Positions 22,838 to 32,812 of a stretch of DNA of 64,000 bases are shown piece by piece. The translations under genes and the position numbers were made by a program. The notes beneath the pieces were generated by a model. The model was given only the letters and a program-made list of their open reading frames with translations. It was not told where the DNA came from and made no database searches. Source of the DNA: Phaeotremella fagi. Taxonomy: Eukaryota > Basidiomycota > Tremellomycetes > Tremellales > Phaeotremellaceae. The stretch spans positions 744,001 to 808,000 of the forward strand of contig BCHU01000009.1 in assembly GCA_001599715.1 (NCBI GenBank). Reading direction: 5' to 3'. Within the stretch, counting starts at the first letter, position 1. The number at the start of each line of letters is the position of its first letter.

Positions 22838-24631
22838 ATGTCGATACCCAACCCACCCCCATCCCCAGTCCAACATCACTGGCAAGGAGTCCTCTCCTCA
22901 GCTCTAGACGCAGTCGGTCAAACTCCATTGATAAACCTAACAAGACTAGCTGAGCAACAAGGTCTGAAATGTAACCTAAGTGTGTATTTTCTTCACGAAA
23001 ACCAATCGAAGTTCCACCTGCTAACCAGGTTTAGTTGGGAAATGCGAATTCTTCTCTGTTGGGGGTTCTGTCAAAGATAGAATCGCTAAAGTGAGTTTCT
23101 GTCTAGTTGAACATGAAGATTGATGGTTTAGAGGATGATCGAACACGCTGAGAAGGAGGGGGTGTTGATCCCTGGTAAAAGTATCGTGATTGAACCCACT
23201 AGTATGTATACTTCTATCAACCGTGTTGGATTCGTACTTACAACGTGCAGGTGGAAATACAGGTCAGCTGAATCCAATTCAAATCCACGGAAAGCTGATT
23301 GAGGTTTTCAGGTATCGGTTTAGCTTTAGCATGTGCTATCAAGGGATATCAGTAGGTCCACACCAATCAACGTGTCCTGATTTGATTGTTAGATGTATCA
23401 TCACACTCCCAGCTAAAATGAGTTTAGAAAAGGAGGTAATGTTAAGATCTTTAGGTGCAGAGATCGTTCGTACCCCGTAAGTCTCACCGATGAAACTAGC
23501 AACCTGGCTGATAATCATTTATGCAGAACGGCAGCTGCGTATGTATACTTATTCACATGAACCTTGGAAAACTAATTAAATTTGATGATATGTGTAGATG
23601 GGATAGTCCAGAAAGTCATATCGGTCAGTCTAACGTCCTTCCCCCAACTCATATTCCTAATCATCTCCACCCAGGCATCGCACGTAAACTTCAAAACTCA
23701 ATCCCAAATTCAATCATCTTGGATCAGTATTCCAACCCCCAAAATCCATTAGCACACTACTACGGTACATACGGTGAAATCGTTGTACGTCTTAAATTCT
23801 GCTGGGTCAATCGATCAACTGACGAAGACTTGATGACACTTAGCATTCATTACAAACTTCCAATCTCCATTCCAAAGATATCACGTTGTTAGCAGCAGGA
23901 GCGGGAACGGGTGGAACGATAACTGGATTAGCTCGTGCTATCCGTCATTCCGATAGTGGTGAGACGACTACGGTGATAGCTGTCGATCCCGAGGGTAGTA
24001 TACTTGGCGGAGGCGAGGTTGGGAATTACGAAGTTGAAGGTATAGGTTATGTAAGTTGTTTGTTTTGTTTTGATTTGGGACTGGAAGTTGAAACTTATGG
24101 GCTCTGTTTTAGGATTTCTTTCCAAAAGTCCTCGAACCGAATGCACCGATTATTGACGAATGGATAAAAGTGAATGATCAAGATTCGTTTGAAATGACGA
24201 AAACAGTCATGTAAGTCAATAAACTGACCCCACCTACTGACTAGACCAGTCGGACAGAAGGTCTCTTCGTCGGTGGATCAAGTGGATCAGCCCTAGCTGG
24301 AACCTTGAAATACCTGAAAACAACTCTCAAAGGTCAAGCCATAGCCCAGAACCCAGATGCAAACGTGATAATCATCTTACCTGATGGAGTTAGGAATTAT
24401 ATTTCGAAACCTTGGTTCTTAGCTCCCTCTGATTCAGCTTCCTCCGCTGACCCGGGGTTGAAAGGAAAGATACGTGGGATTTTGGGTAGGGATTTAGGTG
24501 ATTGGAAAAATGAATTTCCTATTAGAGTTGAGGGGGAGGGTTTGGATGGGATGGGGATGGAGAATCTGAAGTTAGGTTTGGAACTTAATGTCGTTGCCGG
24601 TGGGAATCCTGCTGCGTTAGCTGCTACATGA
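22838..24631 (+). CDS. CYS4: Cystathionine beta-synthase core enzyme (PLP fold II)
   Basis: Starts at ATG 22838 and crosses many introns; the first exons are 22838-22979, 23029-23090, 23132-23201, a 12-nt exon at 23251-23262, then 23312 onwards. Motifs in order: [40 protein letters not shown] with the PLP Lys, [20 protein letters not shown] (phosphate loop), [90 protein letters not shown] and [10 protein letters not shown]. The blocks fit cystathionine beta-synthase better than O-acetylserine sulfhydrylase (SPESH, EGIGYDF). It condenses serine and homocysteine in transsulfuration. After KPWF only about 60 residues remain, so the regulatory Bateman (CBS-domain) pair is absent, and no heme-binding Cys/His N-terminus is visible. 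Confidence 0.88.
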
Positions 24632-24771
24632 GTCTTTGTATTGGCTGATTCTCTTTTGTTTTTGTTGATAGCATACTTGTGAATTGTAGCATGTCTTTAT
24701 GTATGAGAATGACAGTTGTGCAGATGTATGGATGATACAGTATACAGTAATCTACCATACAATTATCAACT

Positions 24772-24868
24772 CTATTCCTCATCTTCATCCTCATCGTCGT
24801 CGTCGTCGTCGTCGTCATCCTCTTCAGCCAAAGCAGCAAAGAAACTCTTATTATTCGCTTTAACGAAT

Positions 24869-24918
<50 letters not shown>

Positions 24919-27160
24919 CTCCTCCTCCACATCTTCTGACTCAACTTGCCAATCCTCAAGCTCCTCCCCACTCCCACTTCCCCCTTTTATCTCTTCATCC
25001 CCCTCCCCATCCCCATCCCCATTCCCACTTAACCAAATCCCCAGACCCCCTCTCTCAGAAACATCACTCCCAGGCGGCCAAAAGCCCCATCGAATCTTGC
25101 CATCAGCGAGTTGACGCATCACTATAAAATGGTGTGTTTTATCAGTCTGACCTTTCCATTTTAAATTAAAGTTGACTTACTCCCATTAGCAGCTCGATTG
25201 GTATCAGCTCTACCTCCTTTTGCAGTGACTACAACCCCAAGTCAACACACATCACACTATAAAAAGCTTGAAACAGGAACCCACTGAAACCCCGATCAAC
25301 AGCCCGTCCTTCCATTACATTCCCAGAAGTCCATCCCCAATTCTTCTCCTTCTCCAACCGAATCTCCAAAGCCCTATTAGGATCCCGATAAGTCTTCTTC
25401 ATTTCGTATCGAGTTTCATCCTCTTCAACAGGTGGTTTCGGGATATTAAAGATGGTCTCGAGAGGTAAATGCGAACCAGCGAAATTTATACACGCTGGTA
25501 ATGATGGGATTTGGGATATTGGCAAGACTGGAGGGTTTTGTCAGATTTAGGTTTTTGGATGGTAGGGGTGGACTCACTTCCTGCTAATACCTGTATTTTG
25601 GTTCTGATCAGTTTGGACCATTTTTCAGTGGGAAACCTTTCACTAACCTGGATTTCTACTCCTACTAAACTTGGACAAACTAATCCGGGACAATCGACAA
25701 TTTTGACTTCCTTCTTCCATCCCCAAAACATAGTTTGGAAGTGTTTTGTCTAAACTCTTTAGTTAGACCATTACCTTGGCATTGCAGTGAACGAACTCAC
25801 CTTCCCCGGCGTCCTACTAGCTCTGACTTTTTGTTCACCGAGTAAAGCATTTAATAAAGATGACTTCCCAACGTTTGGTTGACCAACTAACCCAATCGTC
25901 AAAGGTTCATTTTCGGGATCTCTGAATGCTGTGGATGTATCTTTTCTCGATTCTGTAGTTAAGGAAGTCTCGGTTTCGTCGATTTCCATCGATGTCGACG
26001 TAGATGGGAATTCGTGTCTGGCTAATAATGACCAATCGACATTCTTTCGGACTGCTGGTTTCCATTTTAATTTGGATTCTTGAGTCGTCGGGGGAGTTAA
26101 CAACCTTTCATGAGCTTTTTGTATCGCTGTTAATAGTTGATCTAGTGATTCTTGAGGTATTTCAGGTTTATGTTTCGATTTATCTGGAAAATGGTTTATA
26201 TAATCAGTTTAGAAATTAGATTGTGTAGAAGAACGACTTACCTGAATTCAATAATTCCAATTCATACGACATGACAGAAACCACTTGAATACCTTGCACA
26301 CCCCACCAATCTTTCACCCATACTTTCCAACCTTCCAAAGCTGCTTTATCGACCAGATCACTTTTGGTTAAAACTAAAATGATCTCTTTATGAGGTCTCA
26401 GATTTTGGAGATATCTCTTCAGCGAGGGTGGGGAATGTAAAGGTGGACAACGAGCGTCGAGAAGTAGAAGAATGATTGAAGAGGCTTCAGTGACTCGCCA
26501 TCTGAGTTTCATCAGTCAGTAGCATGAAATCACAACTCACAATTGTCTCCAAACTTCTAAATTCGTTTCGAAATATGTCGGACCTCTAGGCCAGCCAACC
26601 TCCGCTTCCTCGTCATAATAAGGTTCATCCTTGACCTCATCTTGGTCTTCCTCCTCACCAACAACTTCTTTATCACCGTCAACCCAATCCATCATAACCC
26701 TTTGCGTAGAATTCAACCATCGTTTAAAATGACCTTCCTCGTTATTCTCCAATTCCTTCTTACTCTGACCAACCCTAAATCGAGGTCGAGAAGGACAACA
26801 CAAAGCACCCTCAACGTCCCTATCGACTAACAGTTCAATAGGGAAAACAGAACAACTTCCAGGTAAAGGTCGAGGTAATTTATTCTTGAATGATAAATCC
26901 CTAGTAGTCTCTAGATAGGTTTCTGTCAAACCTGTAAATCTAGATTGAAGAGCTCGTCGACCTTTGACAATCTCTTGTTGGGAGATTGCGTTTTCACGAA
27001 AGGTGTTACGGGCTACGGATTCTGGGATTCTGGTTGATCGACGATCGAGATGGGCTGAAGTCGCTTCTTCGACAGAGAGTTCACCTCTTTTGACGGCTCT
27101 GGCGTCTAGGAGTTGGGCTCGACGGAATTTATGTGAGAGGTTCTTTCTTCTCGGTCCCAT
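24772..27160 (-). CDS. GNL1-type circularly permuted GTPase
   Basis: A minus-strand gene from ATG at 27160 to TAG at 24772 with about six exons. The N-terminus MGPRRKNLSHKFRRAQLLDA is a basic nucleolar or RNA-binding start typical of GNL1. The GTPase motifs occur in permuted order: ILLLLDARCPPLHSPPSLKR, VLTKSDLVDKA (G4, TKSD for NKxD), then GLVGQPNVGKSSLLNAL (G1), a TPGK(T) G2, and VDCPGLVCPS (G3). The C-terminus is an acidic Glu-Asp tail encoded by two trinucleotide or hexanucleotide repeats. It belongs to the YlqF/YawG group involved in ribosome assembly; GNL1/MMR1 members are related to Lsg1, Nog2 and Nug1. Lsg1 is less likely because the N-terminal half and PPSL motif fit GNL1 better. Confidence 0.85.
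24794..24918 (-). repeat. Acidic-tail codon repeats in the GNL1-like gene
   Basis: Two tandem repeats, (GTC)n at about 24794-24817 and (GTCCTC)n at 24871-24918 on the plus strand, encode Asp runs and alternating Glu-Asp on the minus strand. They make the C-terminal acidic tail and are likely length-polymorphic. Confidence 0.85.
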
Positions 27161-27628
27161 GGGTGTGGAGCTCTGTGTGATTTAGTTGAGTGTTGTTGTT
27201 GTTACTTTTTGTGTATATTTGTAAGCTGAATATGAGACTGTTTGTCGTCTTCAATAAATGATTTTGGGATAGAGAAAGAAGAAGAGGGGGGTGAGTTTGA
27301 ACCCTCTTATATACCTTGCAAATGGCCTAGAAGGGTTGAGTCGAACTAACAAGCTAAAGCATAGCAATGTCCCATTATCCATGAAATGTTCAAAGGACAT
27401 CTCTTTACTTTCGGATCCGAACTTTTTGTTTCCAATGCTACCACGTTTTCATCGCGTGGGTGTGAAAGTGGCGCTAAGATAACCTTAAATTCCGGAGAGA
27501 CAGTGATCAAAGCTAAAAGTTAGGTAGAGCGAGTGAGTTTAATTACTGGAACGCAGCAACGGGGGGGTGTTGTATCCACTTACTTCTACATTCACTTCTA
27601 CTTCCATCAACCATCAACCATCCCCACA
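27161..27628. promoter_or_regulatory. Divergent promoter region between GNL1-like and CAP10-like genes
   Basis: A 468 bp stretch between two start codons with no supported gene. An in-frame extension of the CAP10-like frame up to 27533 is probably 5' UTR because it starts at a non-preferred codon and is low in coding character. Confidence 0.45.
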
Positions 27629-30006
27629 ATGATGAGACATCAAGCTCCAATACGTACAAGTAATCGTTCGAGAAAACTGTACATCAGAATAGCCATCGCG
27701 ATCTTCATCTTAGGTGGATATATGTTGTTCTTCTCAACGAATCATTACGCGTACAAAAAACCACCGTTAACGCGTTTAGAATTTGGGATCGATGGTTTAG
27801 TCAAGCGGATCAGGATTCATGATGATCCTAATGGAGATGAAGGGAACGTGGTGGAGAAACGCGGTCGACAGCAGTTCGTTATGAAAGCTAATGAGCGGGG
27901 ACGTGAGGATGAGGAGTATACGGAGATTGAGAGTATGGCTTTAGACGATCATCCGATTTTTGAACTTATTGATAGAGGTAAAAAAGAATGGTCGGCTTTG
28001 TTGGCTAGGTGGGTGTATACCTAAGGATTTCAACATGTACTGATATCACTATCACAGACAATCTCGAACTTTACCTCAAGCAGTTTTAGAATATCAAAAG
28101 AGATACCATCGAAGACCACCAAAGGGATTTGAACAGTGGTGGCATTTTTGTCGAAGAAATAATGTAAAGATTGTTGATGATGTGAGTGGTTTGGTGACTA
28201 TAAAGTCCGGATCGTACTCATAACATCCCCTCAGTACGATCAGATCTATCGCGACATCCAACCATACTTCGCACTTTCGCCCAAAGTCTTCAGAAAACGA
28301 GCTAACGAGTTAACGGAGACGCCATGGACGTTGTAAGTGATTTTCACCGCTATACTACAAGTAAATAACTAATTTGGTAATCAGCTTCATACACCTCTCG
28401 CCTACCCACGCATCATCGATCGGTGGAGAAAGAAACGTTTCCCAAAGAGCCGGACCACTATTCGATCTCTTAGAACCCATCGCCCAATATCTACCGGTGA
28501 ACGTAACGATCCATCATTCAGATCATGATCTCGGATCATGGCTTCTAGGTGAAGATCAAAGGTTAGCAGCGTTAGACGCTATCGAACACCATAGATTCCT
28601 ATCCGAAGAGGATCTGGCGCCTTACGAGAAGAAAGAAGGTAGATCGAACGTACGAGGGATCGCATCAGCTTGTCCTAAAGGATCACCAGCTTGGGAGAGA
28701 GCTTTAACCCTCCAATCAGGACAGGAATGGGTTGATCCATTATCATCAACAGACAACGAAACCAGTTTCATCTACGATCTAACTTCAAATTCAGATTTCT
28801 GTTTCGTACCGAAACATCTCGAACTTCACGGTCAACTCTCCTACAATTTCGCCCGTGATACCACCCTTCGTCCTATATTCCAATTATCGAAATTCGTGAG
28901 AAACCCAGAATTCCTAGCAACCCCACTTCAAGCATACGAGAATCTCACGACTATCAGAGCGGGTTCACAGACTTTACCTTGGGATCGGAAGGTTGACGAT
29001 AGATTGTTTTGGAGGGGTAGCTCGACTGGTGATTTGTATCATAAGAGAAATGGGGTTGATGCTGGATATGATTGGAGGAATTCGCATCGGACTAGATTGG
29101 GACTTTTGGCGCAGAGTGATCAGGGCGAGAGGAAGGTTTGGATGGAGAGAGGTGATCATTGGGTTAAAGAGAGTTGGGGGTTGGAACAGTTGAATGAATA
29201 TTTGGATGTCGGGTTGACAGGTGGTCCCCATCAGGTATGGAATCGTTTTCTTCTTCAATTTAACTGATTTATTCACACTCCCGTTTAGTGTAAATCCGAA
29301 GATGGGACTTGTCAAGAAATGGCTAAAGAGATAACTTTCGTTAATCGCGTCGAACCGAGTGAAGCTGCGAAGTATAAATGTAAGTTGGTGTTTGATCTTT
29401 TCAAATGGTGATTCTGACTAATTCAATCCACAGACATGCTAGACGTAGACGGTAACGGATGGTCATCACGTTTCCACAGATTACTCCATTCAGGCAGTGT
29501 AGTACTGAAATCATCAATCTTCCCAGAATGGCAAAGTGTGAGTAAAGTCAATTCAAAATATGAACTACATGCTAACAAAGTGAAAAGGACTGGTTAATCC
29601 CATGGTATCATTACGTCGTAAGTGCATTCCCTCAACTCTCCTAGCAGACCTGATATTAACTCCCACCCTAGCCAATCCAAATAGATTATTCAGACATCTA
29701 CCCCATAATGTCGTTCTTCCTCGGACCACCAGATCAACGTTCCTCCACCAAAAAACAAAACAAGAAACAGAATCCGATAGGTCACGATGATCTAGCTCAA
29801 GCTATCGCTGCTAACGGAAAGAAATTCGCTGATGAACATTGGAGATGGGTTGATATGCAGGCTTACATGTTCCGTTTGATTTTGGAGTGGGTCAAGAGCC
29901 TTTTTTTTAGCTTTTCGATTTAGGTGCTGATATGACGTTTTTTAGGTATGCTAGACTCGAAGCTGATGATAGAGAGGCTTGGAGTTATGAACGTGATTAC
30001 AAATAG
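27629..30006 (+). CDS. CAP10-family glycosyltransferase (GT90)
   Basis: A multi-exon gene from ATG 27629 to TAG 30004-30006. The N-terminus is a type II membrane anchor: short basic cytoplasmic tail (residues 1-20) and a hydrophobic helix (RIAIAIFILGGYMLFF), so the catalytic domain lies in the Golgi lumen. An Arg/Glu-rich stem follows, then PPKGFEQWWHFCRRNNVKIV. The CAP10 core shows LFWRGSSTGDLYHK, then after further exons YKYMLDVDGNGWSSRFHRLL, HSGSVVLKSSIFPEW, WLIPWYHYVPIQIDYSDI and the terminal HWRWVDMQAYMFRLILEYAR. These are the defining blocks of the family that includes Cryptococcus CAP10 and beta-1,2-xylosyltransferase Cxt1. The family is large in Tremellales, so the precise acceptor (capsule glycan, glycolipid or O-glycan) cannot be assigned. 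Confidence 0.88.
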
Positions 30007-30165
30007 ATGCTTGTGGCTGTTGTTTTTGGGGGGATGATTTGTCGTCTAGAGTGAGATCTTGGGAAAAGGATTTATTTACATTATTTAACGATACGAACGA
30101 TTTGTTGTACAAGTAACACTAAACCGGGTGAAATGCATTAAGAAATCGAAAATCGAAATGTCTGT

Positions 30166-31308
30166 TCAACCCTCCAAAATCATTCTCAATTCCCTACATC
30201 GTTCCAAACTCAACACCCAAACCTCGTCCAACAACTCTTTACCCGTCCTTCCCTCAACCCCACCCAACCCATCGTGTCGTATCAAACAAGCTTTATCGGC
30301 TTCATCAAATGCAAAAGTTATTTTCGTGCTGCAGTGATCGTCTTCTAATGATGTTGGATCTGGTAACAAATATTTTCTATTTCATATCAGTTATTTTTTC
30401 TTCACTTTTTGGTGATTGGGATTGGGATTGGGATTGGACCGACTTACGAATCGAATAATCCGTATGAAGATGAGAGAGGTATTCTACCCAGGTTTAAAGG
30501 GAATTTTTGGGTTTTGTAACATAACGTCTGACCTGTTTCTTCATTATAATCCGCTCTAGGTAATTTAGCTAAAAGAAAGGCAAACATCAGTAAAAGGCAA
30601 CTGAAAGAGGTTCGATCTTCAAGTAAGATGTTTGACAACTCACTATCCTTCAAAGCCGACATGACAGATAATACAATAGCGTCAAACACATTCCCATCGA
30701 AATTGATGACAACCACATCGATGTATATCGACCAAACAGCTTTCCCAGGTGAGATGACCAAAGATGAAAGAGGGATGGTATTTGATCTAACACGATGATT
30801 GTCAGTCCAAATCCACTATTTCTGTTCTTGGACCTACGAAATTAATAATTCATGTAGCCAATTGGAATATTTCTGGGCGTCATCACCCGGTGGACCTGGT
30901 TTGAACTTCGGTGAACAAAGTGCGGGTAGATCTACGTTTGGTACTATAGAAAAAGGGGTTGTCAGTACACCGATGGTTTGGAATTCATGTAACCCACCGA
31001 TATATCCAGATTTGGGAGTTGAGGAATCGGGTTCAGAAATTTCAGCTTTGATACCGCAAACTACCGTCGTATCCCCTATCCTAACTAATGACGAACCATC
31101 AGATGTAGATATTGAGCCTGTATATATGTTAGATCCTTGTAGAGTGGCCAAGACACGACATACCAGTGTTCACACTGACTTGTCTCCAGTCTTTTAATTT
31201 CCTGCCGTCTGGTCGATAGTTTTTCCAAAGGAATTTGGAGATGTAAGCTTTTGGATGGAGTCTTTTGAATGTTGCTGCTGAAGCTGAAGCTGAGGTTGAA
31301 GCTTCCAT
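30166..31308 (-). CDS. RRP43: Exosome complex subunit RRP43 (EXOSC8)
   Basis: A minus-strand gene from ATG at 31308 to TGA at 30166 with several exons. The N-terminus MEASTSASASAATFKRLHPK leads into WKNYRPDGRKLKDWRQVSVN. Across an intron it continues GSISTSDGSSLVRIGDTTVV and CGIKAEISEPDSSTPKSGYI, the RNase PH fold start typical of the Rrp42/43/45 group. The middle exons give AVWSIYIDVVVINFDGNVFD, and the last exon STKITFAFDEADKACLIRHDG. The length and the SxxxxxxF-x-RLHP start favour RRP43 over RRP45 or RRP42. It forms part of the catalytically inert six-subunit ring of the RNA exosome, which degrades and processes RNA in nucleus and cytoplasm. It converges on the CAP10-like gene and diverges from RPC37 over 159 bp. 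Confidence 0.82.
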
Positions 31309-31467
31309 TTTGATTGCTATTCTTTATTGTTATATGCTGTATGCTGTCTGGACTGATCTTCAAAATTAAGTATCAACTTTATAAACTTATTTACTCCCCC
31401 GTTTAATGTTTCAAACCATCATAAAAATCAAATTAAATCTGCTCAGACGTTGTCTCTCAACAACCAA
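31309..31467. promoter_or_regulatory. Short bidirectional promoter RRP43/RPC37
   Basis: Only 159 bp separate the two start codons, so the exosome subunit and the Pol III subunit share a promoter region. The stretch is AT-rich; no specific site was identified. Confidence 0.5.
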
Positions 31468-32672
31468 ATGTCAACTCAAAGATCAACACCAGCAACAACG
31501 TCCATGTCCACGTCCACATCCACACCCTCAACTCCTCCAATTATCTCAACTTCAGAGTCCATAGACAACTATCCGGAACCCCAAGAAACCCAAGGGGAAA
31601 CCTACACCTCTATCGAAGCGTTTGAAAAAGATATCCCAGGTCCATCAACAACCTTCATCCCTCGTCAACCCTCCCCACCACTCCCATCTTTCAACAGAGA
31701 AATAACCGGTGAATCAGATAACGACGACGACGAAGCCTACGAATCAGAAGATGAAATCCTAAACGTTCTCCCGATTTATCTCTCATCAAACTTGAAAGAC
31801 AATTTGAAACTATTTCAATATCCTCTTCAACATCGATCCCTGAAAACACCTACTTGGGCATTGGAACGTGGGAAAAAAATCACTTCGAGATTGAAGGAAC
31901 AGGTTGGGAGGGTTGAAGTTGAGATACCTGTTGATGCTGGATCTGGGGTATGGAGGGATGATCGAGCGAAGGAATTGGGGTTTTTCAATGATTATAACAG
32001 TGAGAATGGGAATGGGATCGTTGGTGGGGTTGGGATGAATGGTCATGGGAACGGGAACGGTAGTTCTAAGGATAAGAAGAAGAATAAAAAAAAAGAAGAG
32101 AAATGGGGTGATAAGATTAGATTGAGTAGTGAGACTTTACCTAATGTCACTGGATACTATTCGGGGATAATTCATGAGGGTAAGGTGATACAATCAATAC
32201 AAGAAGAATGTTCATAGCTGACAAGAACTTGACAGGCGCACTCCATCTCCATCCAATCAATCAAACACTCCAATTCCGAACCTCCCTAAACTATCTAGAC
32301 GAATTCGACATCAAACAAAAGACCCTAAATTCAATAACGAGATCCAATCCAACAGGTGAACCAATCGACGAAGAACCCATCTCAACCAAACCTTCCAAAC
32401 CAAGCGCTAGCGGGCAACCCAGTCAAACCTCTAGACTAAGTAGGAAAGAGGATGAGAACGACGGGAGTGGGTCTATCAAGGATTTCAGGAATAAGATGTG
32501 GTCGACTGTTCAACGGGAGGAGGAGGATGGTTGGGTAGCTTATGAGTGGAAAGAGGGTGAGGGGGATGAAAGGGTTTTAAGTGGTTTACAGAGTCTTTTG
32601 GTTGAAGATGCTAAAAAGGGTTGGTTGAAATGTACCACTCGACCTTTGGATTATTTGAATAAATCTACGTAG
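31468..32672 (+). CDS. RPC37: RNA polymerase III subunit RPC37 (RPC5)
   Basis: Two exons (31468-32179 and 32218-32672; donor GTAAGG) join as G|CT and encode 388 residues. A Ser/Thr-rich N-terminus and an acidic DNDDDEAYESEDE run precede VLPIYLSSNLKDNLKLFQYP, the RPC5 signature that starts the dimerisation barrel. This is followed by VEVEIPVDAG and, across the intron, GALHLHPINQTLQFRTSLNY and LDEFD. This matches the Sin/RPC5 family that pairs with RPC53 in the TFIIF-like module, acting in Pol III initiation, termination and reinitiation. The insertion rich in Asn, Gly and Lys near residues 185-215 is low complexity. A C-terminal domain (WVAYEWKEGEGDERVLSGLQ) replaces the long WH extensions seen in animals, as usual for fungi. 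ATG 31468 is the first in-frame ATG. Confidence 0.85.
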
Positions 32673-32812
32673 AGAGATTGATGAATATTTATTACGATTA
32701 TGGTTTAGGTGACGATAATGCATTTTTCAACAACATGGGAATCAATGCTAAAGTGAAACGGGATAATCTACAAAATAAAAAAGAGAAGAAGGGTTTCACG
32801 CAAAAACACCAA

